NCBI GenBank assembly: GCA_039814575.1 | Contig: JBCCAY010000005.1 | Span: 124,001 to 188,000, forward strand | Source: MED-G105 sp039814575 | Lineage (GTDB): Bacteria; Pseudomonadota; Alphaproteobacteria; Caulobacterales; Parvularculaceae | Length of the DNA stretch: 64,000 bases | Direction: 5' to 3' | Shown here: positions 26,683-35,547 of the stretch, piece after piece | Numbering within the stretch: position 1 is the first letter of the stretch | How the letters are laid out: every line of letters begins with the position of its first letter | Position numbers and translations under genes: made by a program | The notes under the pieces: generated by a model | Databases searched by the model: none | Seen by the model: the letters and a program-made list of their open reading frames with translations, nothing else | Told to the model about the DNA's origin: nothing

Positions 26683-26788
26683 AGCGGATGCTCTCGTCTT
26701 TATCTGGATCTAACACAGGGAGTTTGGTTGGGTGCGTCAATCTTCATTGAAGTAATCAGTGTAGCTCGCTCGGCTTGGGCGGGGCAAG

Positions 26789-28891
26789 CTAGCGCGTAAG
26801 GCGAAAACCCAGGGTCAAGACACGGCCTTCGCCGGGGAAATACCGCTCATCGCCGAAGGCAAAGTCAGCACGCTCCGCATAAAACGTATTGGCGACATTG
26901 CGAAGGGTGAGAAACGCCTCCGCCGCATTGGCGAACCGCCAGGCGCCCCTTACGTCGACGACATCATGGCCCGGATAAACAACGGAGTTTCCAGCGTCCA
27001 TAAAATAGCGGCTCACATGACGCCATGAAACCTCCGCCGACACCGGCGCATCGACCGGCGCCCACAAAGCGCGCGCGCCCGCGAGCCATTTGGGGCTTGT
27101 GTCCACCGCATTACCAAAAGCGATCGTTTCGCTTGAGCGTGCAAGGTTCAAAACGGGCCGTTCAAAGCGATAGGTGTGACGCCCATAGGCGACATCCGCG
27201 CTAAGGCGCAAAGACGGACTAATGTCGATATCAAGGTCCGCCTCCCCGCCCACATGGCGCGTTTTTCCATCGGACACGTTGAAGCCGTCAGCGTCGCGGA
27301 AGAAGAAGTTTTTCTTCTCCATCGCATATCCGACGAGATGAAACGCCGCGGCCCCGATTCGGCCGCGCAAGCCCCCTTCGATCGACGAAATAGTTTCCGG
27401 CTCGGCCGGGTCCGTCGTTTGATTAATCTGCAAGCGGTACAAATCGGTCGTCTGCGGCGGCCGGGCGCCGCGGGCGTAGGCGATATAGGCCGCGATCGCG
27501 CCCGTCGAATAGGTGACGCTGGCCTTCGGACTAACCGTTAAGAAGTCATCCTTTCGATCGTCAGGGCGCAAAAACCGACCGACAACGCCGCTATCTGTGA
27601 GATTATCATAAGCATAACGGGTGTAATCAACGCGTACGGCGCTCGCCAGCGTCAGCCCTTCAGCGATCGAAACAGACGCGCCGGCGAACGGCGAAGCGCC
27701 AAGAGCGTTCACTTTGTAGTCATAGTGCAAACCTTGGGTGAACGAGAAAACGTCCGGGATCGATTGGAATTCCGTCAGAACGCCGCTTGTGCGCTCTAGA
27801 TCGAGACCGCCATAGAGCGATACGCCGGGTGCGTCATAATAAACCGCAGACTGCGCGCCGACGCTCCAATGTCGGTTTTCCTCCAGGGCTTTGGACGGCA
27901 GGAAGTGCAGCAGAAAATCCATGTCCGTTAGACGGAAATAGGGCGTCACCGACAAAGAGAGACTATCTGATAAGGATGCGTTGATCTCAGAAGCAAGACG
28001 CACCGCGCGCGCGTCTCGAAACGCTTCAGGGTTCGGATTGCTCCGGCGCAAGACAGCGTCGAGATACGCCGCCTCGCCTTCGACAAAACCCGCTGTTTCT
28101 TGATTGAGGTTCGTTACGTAAAGGCTTGTCGTCGCATCGGCGCCCGCGACGCTATGGGTTTGCCGTACGGTTAGTTTTTGTTGGTCAACGCCGCTGTCGG
28201 CGCGAAAACCTGGATCGTCAAGCACAGACAATGCGGCGAAACCGGCGCCCAAACCGCCAAGTCCTTCGATGCGCCGCCAACCGATTTCGCCTGCGCCCTT
28301 GATGCGGCCGATCGTATCGCCGCTCATCGTTAAGCGCGCGCCGGTCGCGTCACTGGCGTCGCTAAAAGCTGCCCCCGGCGTCGGCGTTCGGACATCGATG
28401 ACGCCATGAATAGCGTTCGCCCCATAGACGGCGCCCGACGGCCCGCGCACCACCTCCACCGCATCGGCGATTTCGGAATGCGCCTCGAAAAGACCGTTCA
28501 CATTAGCGAATCCAGCGGCCCGAAGCGGTACGCCGTCTTGCAGAAACAAAAACGATCCCGCGCCGGCGCCGCCCGTGAGAACCGGCGAGCGGATCGCGGT
28601 TAAATGCTCTTGCCCACTGCCACGGTGAACGAAAACACCGGGCGCGCGCGCAAGAATTTCACTCGGGTGATCTGCGCCAAGACGATCAAGAACAGCACCG
28701 TCAATGCGGGAGACGCTTAGCGGCGCCGTCAAAGCGGCGCTTGCACGCCGCTCCGCAGTGACAACGATATCATCGACGCTTGACGGCTCAGCCAATGCGC
28801 CGCTTACCATCAGCGTGGAAACTGAAGTACTTACAGCGCTAACCGGGCGGGTCGCGAACGCCCCTCGCGCCCGCAATCGGCGGCGCTTCAT
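26789..28891 (-). CDS. TonB-dependent outer-membrane receptor
   Basis: 700 residues. A signal region is followed by a TonB box (DDIVVTAERR, about 40-49), a plug domain (PSEILARAPGVFVHRGSG ... VEVVRGPSGAVYGANAIHGVIDV) and a 22-strand-type barrel. The C-terminus ends GFRLTR rather than in an aromatic residue. The ligand cannot be deduced; iron-siderophore or cobalamin uptake are common for the family. Its start codon overlaps the proC stop (ATGA), so it is translated from the ubiK-ybjN-proC unit or at least coupled to it, which is unusual. Confidence 0.93.
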   Translation of the reverse strand: MKRRRLRARGAFATRPVSAVSTSVSTLMVSGALAEPSSVDDIVVTAERRASAALTAPLSVSRIDGAVLDRLGADHPSEILARAPGVFVHRGSGQEHLTAIRSPVLTGGAGAGSFLFLQDGVPLRAAGFANVNGLFEAHSEIADAVEVVRGPSGAVYGANAIHGVIDVRTPTPGAAFSDASDATGARLTMSGDTIGRIKGAGEIGWRRIEGLGGLGAGFAALSVLDDPGFRADSGVDQQKLTVRQTHSVAGADATTSLYVTNLNQETAGFVEGEAAYLDAVLRRSNPNPEAFRDARAVRLASEINASLSDSLSLSVTPYFRLTDMDFLLHFLPSKALEENRHWSVGAQSAVYYDAPGVSLYGGLDLERTSGVLTEFQSIPDVFSFTQGLHYDYKVNALGASPFAGASVSIAEGLTLASAVRVDYTRYAYDNLTDSGVVGRFLRPDDRKDDFLTVSPKASVTYSTGAIAAYIAYARGARPPQTTDLYRLQINQTTDPAEPETISSIEGGLRGRIGAAAFHLVGYAMEKKNFFFRDADGFNVSDGKTRHVGGEADLDIDISPSLRLSADVAYGRHTYRFERPVLNLARSSETIAFGNAVDTSPKWLAGARALWAPVDAPVSAEVSWRHVSRYFMDAGNSVVYPGHDVVDVRGAWRFANAAEAFLTLRNVANTFYAERADFAFGDERYFPGEGRVLTLGFRLTR

Positions 28892-29688
28892 GTAGAAAGC
28901 GCCTTGGCGCGGGCGGCCGCCGCGGCGAGCGCGTCGTCGGCGAGCGAGCGCAAGCCCGTTTCAGGGCGATCGAAAACATCGAGCGCCGCCGCCGTCGTGC
29001 CGCCGGGCGATGTCACCGCCGCGCGCAAGTCAGACGCGCGCCGACCATCAGCGCCGACAAGCGCGCCAGCGCCGCTAAGGGTCGCTTCAGCTAAGGCGCG
29101 CGCGGTTTCAGGGCGAAGACCGAGCTTTGCGCCAGCTTCTGTCATCGCTTCCGCTAACAAGAAGAAATAGGCCGGGCCCGATCCAGAAACGGCCGTAACC
29201 GCGTCGATATGCGCCTCATCCTCGACCCAAACACCGCGCCCGGTCGGCGCAATCAAAGCATCAATGATCGCCCGCTCTTGGTCGTTGACGCGGGGCGCGG
29301 CGTAAAGCCCTGTCACGCCGACGCCGATTTGCGCCGGTAAATTCGGCATCGCGCGAACAAAAGCCCGCGGCCCCAGTACGCTCTCTAAACTAGCGACGGA
29401 AAAGCCGGCCATGATCGAAAGGACCACAGCGCCGTCGGTCAGAGCGGCGTAGCGCGGCGCGACCTCGCGCGCTTTTTGTGGTTTCACCGCAAAGACAGCA
29501 ACGTCAGATTTGATGCCGGCAGGGTCGGCGTTCAGGCTAAAACCGTTAGCATCCGCAAGCGCTGTTAGTGCGTCCGACGGCGCGGGGTCGAAGACGGCGA
29601 CCTCTGAAGGCTCTGCAAGGCCGGCGTCCAACCAGGCGCGCAACATTGCCCCACCCATAGCGCCTGCGCCAATTAGTGAAATACGCAC
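28888..29688 (-). CDS. proC: Pyrroline-5-carboxylate reductase
   Basis: 266 residues. A Rossmann NADPH motif at the N-terminus (SLIGAGAMGGAM), FAVKPQ, RAMPNLPAQIGVG, AVSGSGPAYFF and the C-terminal LRAAVTSPGGTTAAAL are all present. It makes proline from pyrroline-5-carboxylate. The order UbiK-like, YbjN, ProC is conserved in alphaproteobacteria. The stop overlaps the start of the TonB receptor gene. Confidence 0.96.
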   Translation of the reverse strand: MRISLIGAGAMGGAMLRAWLDAGLAEPSEVAVFDPAPSDALTALADANGFSLNADPAGIKSDVAVFAVKPQKAREVAPRYAALTDGAVVLSIMAGFSVASLESVLGPRAFVRAMPNLPAQIGVGVTGLYAAPRVNDQERAIIDALIAPTGRGVWVEDEAHIDAVTAVSGSGPAYFFLLAEAMTEAGAKLGLRPETARALAEATLSGAGALVGADGRRASDLRAAVTSPGGTTAAALDVFDRPETGLRSLADDALAAAAARAKALST

Positions 29689-29850
29689 TTCCCGTCTCCT
29701 TATTGGTCGCGGGTAATCATGCCGTCATACCAAAAAGGACGTCCCCGCTCGGCCCGACACCATCGTCGATCAGTGGCGATCGATCAATGGCGACCGATTA
29801 ATGGCGGCGGATCACCGGAGACGCGTTACAGAATTCGTTCAGTAACGCGC

Positions 29851-30354
29851 TTAAGCGCTTCCAACGGTGTCGAAGAGCGACGCCTCAAGTGCCTCTTCCG
29901 GGGTTTTGCCGCCCCAAACGAGGTAGTTGAACGCCGGGAAGAAGCGGTCAATCGCTTCGGAGGTGGCGCGAATAACAGCTTGCGCTTGCGCGGCGTCGAG
30001 AACGGATTCGTGAGGAAGAATGATCGCGTTTCGATAAACGATGGTCAGATCCTCCGACCATAAGTCAAAGTGCCCGATCCATAGACGCTCGTTCACCATC
30101 GCCACAAGACGGGCGGCGTCGTTTACGCGCGTTTCGGGAACTTTGATATCGAGCGGCGCTCCCATTTGGATCGTTGACACCTCTGGGCGCCAAGTGAACC
30201 AAACGCCGGCGTCACGCCATGCGCCGGGCATCGCCAGATGCAGCTCGGCATCGTCCACTCGCTCGGATTCCAGTTCGAGGAGCCCAGCGACCGTTTCAAG
30301 GGAGTCGAGGGGATCATCGGCGTGCGCGGGCCTTTCTAGGAGATCAATCGACAT
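29851..30354 (-). CDS. YbjN domain protein
   Basis: 167 residues with the YbjN fold signature: LETVAGLLELE, VWFTWRPEVSTIQMGAPLDIKVPE, RLVAMVNERLWIGHFDLW and TIVYRNAI. YbjN proteins have a type III secretion chaperone-like fold and are linked to stress tolerance and motility in enterobacteria; in alphaproteobacteria they accompany proC. The ATG at 30354 has AAGGA six to seven bases upstream. A GTG at 30369 overlaps that ribosome site and is less likely. Confidence 0.88.
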   Translation of the reverse strand: MSIDLLERPAHADDPLDSLETVAGLLELESERVDDAELHLAMPGAWRDAGVWFTWRPEVSTIQMGAPLDIKVPETRVNDAARLVAMVNERLWIGHFDLWSEDLTIVYRNAIILPHESVLDAAQAQAVIRATSEAIDRFFPAFNYLVWGGKTPEEALEASLFDTVGSA

Positions 30355-30431
30355 GGGCGTCCTTCTCACTGCTGACGCTGTCGATAGCGGGCCGAGTCGC
30401 GCCGCGCCGCAACGATTCGAACCGCGACATG

Positions 30432-30459
30432 GGGGAAAGCGGCGGATCGCCTTTTCCCC
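30432..30459. other. Strong hairpin between ubiK-like gene and ybjN
   Basis: GGGGAAA-GC-GGCG-GAT-CGCC-T-TTTCCCC forms a near-perfect 11-base-pair stem in two helices. No T-run follows on either strand, so it does not look like an intrinsic terminator. On the minus strand it is flanked by AGACTGCAATCT and GGTTCGAATC, which look like tRNA anticodon-arm and T-loop pieces, but a complete cloverleaf cannot be drawn. Confidence 0.5.
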
Positions 30460-30527
30460 AATAGATTGCAGTCTACGACCTTACGCGTTTAATCGGCTGG
30501 CATGAGCGTCATGACCCCGTTTGGGGA

Positions 30528-30779
30528 TTAGGCGTCAGAAGCGGCTTTCTCGAGCGCCTCGATCCGAGCCTTTAAAGCGTCGTTTTCCTCGCGCGCCGCC
30601 TCGGCCATGGTGCGAACGATTTCGAATTCATCGCGCGTCACCAAATCCATGTCAGACAGTAAGCGCTGCAACTGGCTGCGCATCACCGTCTCGGCTTCGC
30701 GGCGCACGCCGTCCGCTGCGCCGGCGGCGTCGGACATGGCTTTCGCCATCTGGTCAAAAATAGGGTTCTGGCTCTGCAT
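30528..30779 (-). CDS. UbiK/BMFP family accessory factor
   Basis: 83 residues: an N-terminal amphipathic start (NPIFDQMAKAMSDAAGA) and a C-terminal coiled coil (DEFEIVRTMAEAAREENDALKARIEALE) with the conserved LVTRDEFE. UbiK-type proteins support aerobic ubiquinone synthesis as a membrane-associated trimer; alphaproteobacterial relatives are called BMFP. It heads the ybjN-proC set and is divergent from lgt. Confidence 0.9.
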   Translation of the reverse strand: MQSQNPIFDQMAKAMSDAAGAADGVRREAETVMRSQLQRLLSDMDLVTRDEFEIVRTMAEAAREENDALKARIEALEKAASDA

Positions 30780-30993
30780 AGATGACGTCCTTCTTGGCGC
30801 TAATGATTAGGTTTATCTAAAATAAGTCGCTCGGCGCGGGGCGCAACGCCCGCTTGCGGTCCTATAAGCCCATGGCGACACCAAGAAGGGCGAAGAAGCT
30901 AGCGACAGACCGGCGAAACCGCGCTACATGGCGATCGGCGCTAACTTGTGACGCGCCATTCGCCTTTAGAGCAACCCGCTTGAGTTCAGAAGC

Positions 30994-31914
30994 ATGAGTG
31001 TCGCCTACCCCAATATCGATCCAATCGCCTTTTCCGTCTTCGGCTTGCCGATCCGTTGGTACGCTCTCGGCTATATCGGCGGGCTAACGCTCGGTTGGTG
31101 GTATTTGAGCCGACTGATGAAAAACCCCGGTATTTGGCCGAACGGAACGACGGGGCCACTCACCAAAACCCAGTTGGAAGACATCGTCTTTTGGGTGGCG
31201 ATCGGCGTCATGGCCGGCGGGCGGATCGGCTATGTCCTCTTTTATGAGCCGAACCTTCTGATCGCCCCGTGGACGCCAATCGGCGCAAATATGCCGCCGG
31301 GCTTCATCAAGACGCTGATCGGCTGGTTGCCGATCCCGCCCGCCCTCACCTTGTGGAAGGGCGGCATGTCTTTTCACGGCGGACTGATCGGCGTCACGCT
31401 CGCCGGGTTTTTATTCTGCCGCAAGCACAAGCTGAACCCTTTAGAGGTCGGGGACCTCTTCGCGGCGGCCGCGCCCATCGGCATCTTCCTGGTGCGGATT
31501 GCGAACTTCATCAACGCCGAGCTTTATGGCCGTCCTTGGGACGGCCCCTGGGCGATGGTGTTTCCCACCGACCCCTTGCAGACACCGCGCCATCCGAGCC
31601 AACTCTATGAAGCCGCTCTTGAAGGCCTTGTATTATTCGCGATCATACGCATCGCCACCCATTCTTTCCGCACGCTGAAAACGCCAGGCGCGACGATTGG
31701 CGTCTTTCTCTTTGGGTATGCGTCGGCGCGCATTTTGGTTGAGAACTTCCGCGAGCCGGACGCGCATTTGCCGGACTTTCCGCTCGGGCTGACAATGGGC
31801 ATGATGCTGTCGACGCCGATGGCGGCGCTTGGCGCCTGGCTTGTCTATCGGGCGCTTAAGGCCGCGCCACCGAAAACGACACCGGCGAAAACCACACCGG
31901 CGAAAACCAACTAA
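30994..31914 (+). CDS. lgt: Prolipoprotein diacylglyceryl transferase
   Basis: 306 residues with seven predicted membrane segments. Catalytic and signature residues are visible: SFHGGLIGV (essential His), LVRIANFINAELYGRPWDG (phosphatidylglycerol-binding Arg) and HPSQLYEAALEG. The first transfers diacylglycerol to the lipobox Cys of lipoproteins. The last residues (PPKTTPAKTTPAKTN) are a short repeated tail encoded by tandem 15-base units. It is followed closely by the NDUFAF7-like gene. Confidence 0.96.
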   Translation: MSVAYPNIDPIAFSVFGLPIRWYALGYIGGLTLGWWYLSRLMKNPGIWPNGTTGPLTKTQLEDIVFWVAIGVMAGGRIGYVLFYEPNLLIAPWTPIGANMPPGFIKTLIGWLPIPPALTLWKGGMSFHGGLIGVTLAGFLFCRKHKLNPLEVGDLFAAAAPIGIFLVRIANFINAELYGRPWDGPWAMVFPTDPLQTPRHPSQLYEAALEGLVLFAIIRIATHSFRTLKTPGATIGVFLFGYASARILVENFREPDAHLPDFPLGLTMGMMLSTPMAALGAWLVYRALKAAPPKTTPAKTTPAKTN

Positions 31915-31944
31915 GCAATCGAGCTGAAACAAACGCACGCACCC

Positions 31945-33078
31945 ATGGCCTCTTCCTCCGCCCAAAAGCAACGCAGCGCCCTTGAAGAACGCCTCCTCAC
32001 GCTTATTCGCGCAAACGGACCGATTAGCGTCGCCGATTATATGGCGGACGCGCTTCTGCACCCCCATGACGGCTATTACACGTCGAAAGCGCCGATCGGC
32101 GCGCGCGGCGACTTCACCACCGCGCCTGAAATCAGCCAGATCTTCGGCGAACTTATCGGCCTTTGGCTCGTCCAATCTTGGATCGATATCGGCTCACCAA
32201 AATCGTTCAACCTAATTGAGTTAGGCCCCGGTCGCGGGGTCTTGATGGCGGATATCCTACGCGCCGCCGCCTTACGGCCTGAGTTTTTGAACGCCGCAAA
32301 CATCTGCCTTGTGGAAACGTCAGGCCGCTTGCGCCACGAGCAACAAAAGCGCCTCAACGCGCGACGCACCGAGGCGACGCCGCCCGTCGATTGGGCCGAC
32401 GATTTGGAAAGCGCGCCGGAAGGCCCGTGCCTCATCGTCGCTAATGAATTTTTTGATTGCCTGCCGGTACGTCAATTTGTTCGTATGGAGACTAACTGGC
32501 GCGAACGCATGGTCGGCGCAGTCGAAGAGAACGGCGACGACGGCCTCATCTTCACAACGGATAAGACGCCGCCCTTGGCGCAACTCCCGCTGCCCGACAA
32601 AACCACCGCAAAGCTCGGCGATATTTTCGAATATGGCGAAGCGCATGAGGCGGCGGCGGCGGCGATTGCTGACCGTCTACAGAGTAATGACGGGCGCGCG
32701 CTCATTATCGATTACGGCCATGTGCATTCGGGCTTCGGCGACACGCTGCAGGCGGTGCGCGACCACGCCCCCTGGCCGGTGCTTGATGCGCCAGGCGATG
32801 CGGACATCACCGCTCATGTGAATTTCGAGCGTATCTCGCGCGCGGCGTTTGATCGCGGCGCGGCCGTTTTTGGCCCCGTCGCGCAAGGCACGTTCCTTGA
32901 TCGGCTTGGCCTCGCCATGCGCGTTGAGCGGTTATGCGCCGGAAAATCAGACGCTGAAGCAGAAGACATCCACGCTGGGGCTTTTAGGATCGCGGCCGCC
33001 TCGGAAATGGGCGAGATCTTCAAGGTCTTATGCCTGTCTACACCGGGCCTCGCGCCCCCCGCCGGGTTTGACGCATGA
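31945..33078 (+). CDS. MidA/NDUFAF7-type SAM-dependent methyltransferase
   Basis: 377 residues. N-terminal ISVADYMADALLHPHDGYYTSK and GARGDFTTAPEISQIFGELIG, the SAM motif LIELGPGRGVLMADIL, and later VANEFFDCLPVRQFV and DYGH are characteristic of DUF185/NDUFAF7. The mitochondrial relative methylates an arginine of complex I subunit NDUFS2 during assembly; the same role for the bacterial complex I is an inference. It overlaps pgeF by four bases (ATGA). Confidence 0.93.
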   Translation: MASSSAQKQRSALEERLLTLIRANGPISVADYMADALLHPHDGYYTSKAPIGARGDFTTAPEISQIFGELIGLWLVQSWIDIGSPKSFNLIELGPGRGVLMADILRAAALRPEFLNAANICLVETSGRLRHEQQKRLNARRTEATPPVDWADDLESAPEGPCLIVANEFFDCLPVRQFVRMETNWRERMVGAVEENGDDGLIFTTDKTPPLAQLPLPDKTTAKLGDIFEYGEAHEAAAAAIADRLQSNDGRALIIDYGHVHSGFGDTLQAVRDHAPWPVLDAPGDADITAHVNFERISRAAFDRGAAVFGPVAQGTFLDRLGLAMRVERLCAGKSDAEAEDIHAGAFRIAAASEMGEIFKVLCLSTPGLAPPAGFDA

Positions 33079-33917
33079 CGGACGCAGTGCCGCCAGACGC
33101 AACGCCGCAAGACGCAACGCCGCCGTTTCTGACGGCTGACGCCTTAGAGTCGCCAGGCGTCGTCCATGGTTTCTTCGGGCGCGCCGGCGGCGTCTCAAAG
33201 CCTCCCTATGAAGGATTGAATACGGGGACGGGCTCGGCTGACGCGCCAGAGGCTGTCGCTGAGAACCGGCGTCGCTGTGCTGCGGCGCTTGACCTCCCGC
33301 TGAAACGCTTGCTCAGCGTTTACCAAGTTCACTCGCCAAACGTCGTCGCGGTCGACGGCCCTTGGCCCTCGGCGCCCGGCGGAGGTCTCATTCGCCCCGA
33401 AGCCGACGCACTTGTGACGAATAAAGAGAACTTGGCGCTTGGCGTGCTCGCCGCCGACTGTATGCCGGTGCTGATGGTCGACGCCGAAGCGCGCGTCATC
33501 GGCGCCGCGCACGCCGGCTGGCGCGGCGCGCTTGCGGGTGTTCTAGAAGCGACGGTACGCAAAATGACGGACCTTGGCGCCGATCCATCGCGCATTATCG
33601 CAGCCTTCGGACCGTGCCTACGCCAACCGCAATTCGAAGTCGGGCTCGATCTCGTCGACGCATTCACCGCTCCCTACCCCGAGGCGACGCGTTTCTTTCG
33701 CGCCGGCGCGCCCCCTGAGAAACGGCAGTTCGACTTGGTCGGCTTCGGCCATTGGCGCTTACGCGAGGCCGGTGTTCAGAAAATTGACGACGTCAATTGC
33801 TGCACATTGGCGCAACCGGACGCCTATTTCAGCTATCGCGCCTCGCGCCGCGCCGGCATTGAGGCGTATGGCCGCAACCTATCCGCAATCGCCTTGAAAC
33901 CACACGCGGACGCCTAG
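33075..33917 (+). CDS. pgeF: Peptidoglycan editing factor PgeF (YfiH, laccase domain)
   Basis: 280 residues. The copper/zinc-type ligands are in VYQVHSPNVV (His), LAADCMPVL (Cys) and GAAHAGWRGALAGV (His). A copper-oxidase-like fold is predicted. YfiH/PgeF acts on wrongly incorporated serine in peptidoglycan precursors in E. coli, and related proteins have purine nucleoside phosphorylase activity. The N-terminus has a DATPQDATP repeat. The frame starts inside the end of the methyltransferase gene, implying coupled translation; the same gene order is common in alphaproteobacteria. Confidence 0.93.
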   Translation: MTDAVPPDATPQDATPPFLTADALESPGVVHGFFGRAGGVSKPPYEGLNTGTGSADAPEAVAENRRRCAAALDLPLKRLLSVYQVHSPNVVAVDGPWPSAPGGGLIRPEADALVTNKENLALGVLAADCMPVLMVDAEARVIGAAHAGWRGALAGVLEATVRKMTDLGADPSRIIAAFGPCLRQPQFEVGLDLVDAFTAPYPEATRFFRAGAPPEKRQFDLVGFGHWRLREAGVQKIDDVNCCTLAQPDAYFSYRASRRAGIEAYGRNLSAIALKPHADA

Positions 33918-34076
33918 CGCCGATCGGCTGTAATGATCGAAAAATACCGCTTGATAGGCCGTCAATAAATCGTCACAAATCGTCCGTGAACGGGGATCAG
34001 CGCGGGCCGCACGCAGCAAGGGGCGAACGGCGCGCGACGGTTATGTGACTGGGCAAAAGGGGTTCACAGCCAAACC

Positions 34077-35021
34077 ATGAAATTGATTGCGGGCAATTCC
34101 AATCCGGGCCTTAGCGCGGACATCTCTCGTCGTTTAGCGACATCTGTCGCTAACGCCGAAATCAAGAAGTTCAAAGACGGCGAAGTCTTTGTTGAGATCC
34201 GAGAAAACGTTCGCGGCGAGGACGTCTTCGTCATCCAATCGACGTCAGAGCCGGCGAACGACCATTTGATGGAGCTGTTGATCGTCATCGACGCCCTCAC
34301 CCGCGCGTCGGCGAGCCGCGTGACGGCGGTCATCCCCTATTTCGGCTACGCCCGCCAGGACCGGAAGGCCGGGCCGCGCACGCCGATCTCAGCGAAACTC
34401 GTCGCCAACCTCATTACGACGGCGGGCGCCGACCGAGTGCTGACAGTCGATCTCCACGCCGGACAGATCCAAGGGTTTTTCGATATCCCCACGGACAATC
34501 TGTTCGCCGTGAAAGAATTCGAACACCGAATTCGCGAAACCCATAATGGCGATATTAAAGACATCACCATCGTCTCGCCGGACGTCGGCGGCGTGGTGCG
34601 CGCACGCGGCCTCGCGAAGCGCCTAGACGGGCGCCCTCTCGCCATTGTCGACAAACGCCGCGAGCAGGCGGGCGTTTCGGAAGTCATGAACATTATCGGC
34701 GACGTCGACGGCCAACACTGCGTCTTGTTCGACGACATTGTCGATTCGGGCGGCACGTTATGCAACGCGGCGCGGGCCTTGAAGGAGCAAGGCGCCAAAA
34801 GCGTCTCGGCCTATGTGACGCACGGCGTTCTTTCCGACCAAGCCGAGCGCCGCATCATGGGGGAAGACGCGCTGAACCAATTGGTCGTCTCCGACAGTAT
34901 CTATAACGGACCAGACGTCGACGCCTGCCCCAAAATTAGTCGCGTATCCATCGCCGGGCTGTTGGCCGAGGCGATCCGGCGGATCGCCAATGAAGAATCG
35001 GTTTCAAGCCTATTTGACTAA
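34077..35021 (+). CDS. prs: Ribose-phosphate pyrophosphokinase
   Basis: 314 residues, typical. Motifs: KKFKDGEVFVEI, PYFGYARQDRKAGPRTPISAK (ATP loop), DLHAGQIQGFFDIPTDNLF and the PRPP-binding CVLFDDIVDSGGTL. It makes PRPP for purines, pyrimidines, histidine and tryptophan; purF and hisG in this window use the product. Confidence 0.98.
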   Translation: MKLIAGNSNPGLSADISRRLATSVANAEIKKFKDGEVFVEIRENVRGEDVFVIQSTSEPANDHLMELLIVIDALTRASASRVTAVIPYFGYARQDRKAGPRTPISAKLVANLITTAGADRVLTVDLHAGQIQGFFDIPTDNLFAVKEFEHRIRETHNGDIKDITIVSPDVGGVVRARGLAKRLDGRPLAIVDKRREQAGVSEVMNIIGDVDGQHCVLFDDIVDSGGTLCNAARALKEQGAKSVSAYVTHGVLSDQAERRIMGEDALNQLVVSDSIYNGPDVDACPKISRVSIAGLLAEAIRRIANEESVSSLFD

Positions 35022-35077
35022 CGGAGCGCGTAAAAAGCCAATGCGTTCCGACATCCCTAATAAGAGGAACGGAGCGC

Positions 35078-35362
35078 ATGGCCAAAGCGGAATGGAACGG
35101 CGTGGTGATCGCCGAATCGGACGTTTACGAACTAGTTGAAGGCAATGTTTATTTCCCGCTGGCGAGCGTTAAGTCGGACGTCCTCGAAAAGACCGATCAC
35201 ACAACCCATTGTCCATGGAAAGGCGATGCATCGTATTTCACAATCGTCGTTGACGGTGCGCGCAATGAAAACGCCGCCTGGATCTATTCGGCGCCCTTCG
35301 AGAAAGCGGCGCAAATAAAAGACCATATCGCCTTTTGGAAAGGCGTTTCGGTAACCCGCTAA
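35078..35362 (+). CDS. DUF427 domain protein
   Basis: 94 residues that are DUF427 throughout: WNGVVIAESDVYELVEGNVYFPL, KTDHTTHCPWKGDASYF, WIYSAPFEKAAQIKDHIAFW. The function is unknown; the conserved THCPWKG suggests a ligand or metal site. The ATG follows AGAGGAACGG. It follows prs by 56 bases. Confidence 0.92.
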   Translation: MAKAEWNGVVIAESDVYELVEGNVYFPLASVKSDVLEKTDHTTHCPWKGDASYFTIVVDGARNENAAWIYSAPFEKAAQIKDHIAFWKGVSVTR

Positions 35363-35547
35363 TATTGAGCACAGCTTCGGTTTCCCGAAACGTTCACACG
35401 TAAACACACGTAAGAATCGCACGCCCTCGCATAGAGGCTTTCAGTGCTCGCGAAAGCGTTTCGTTGCGATGCAAACACGGCCCCGCCAGAGCCCTTGACC
35501 TTTGCACCGATTGTTTCATGCTGAAGCGCCAAAGTGAGAGGCGGTCC

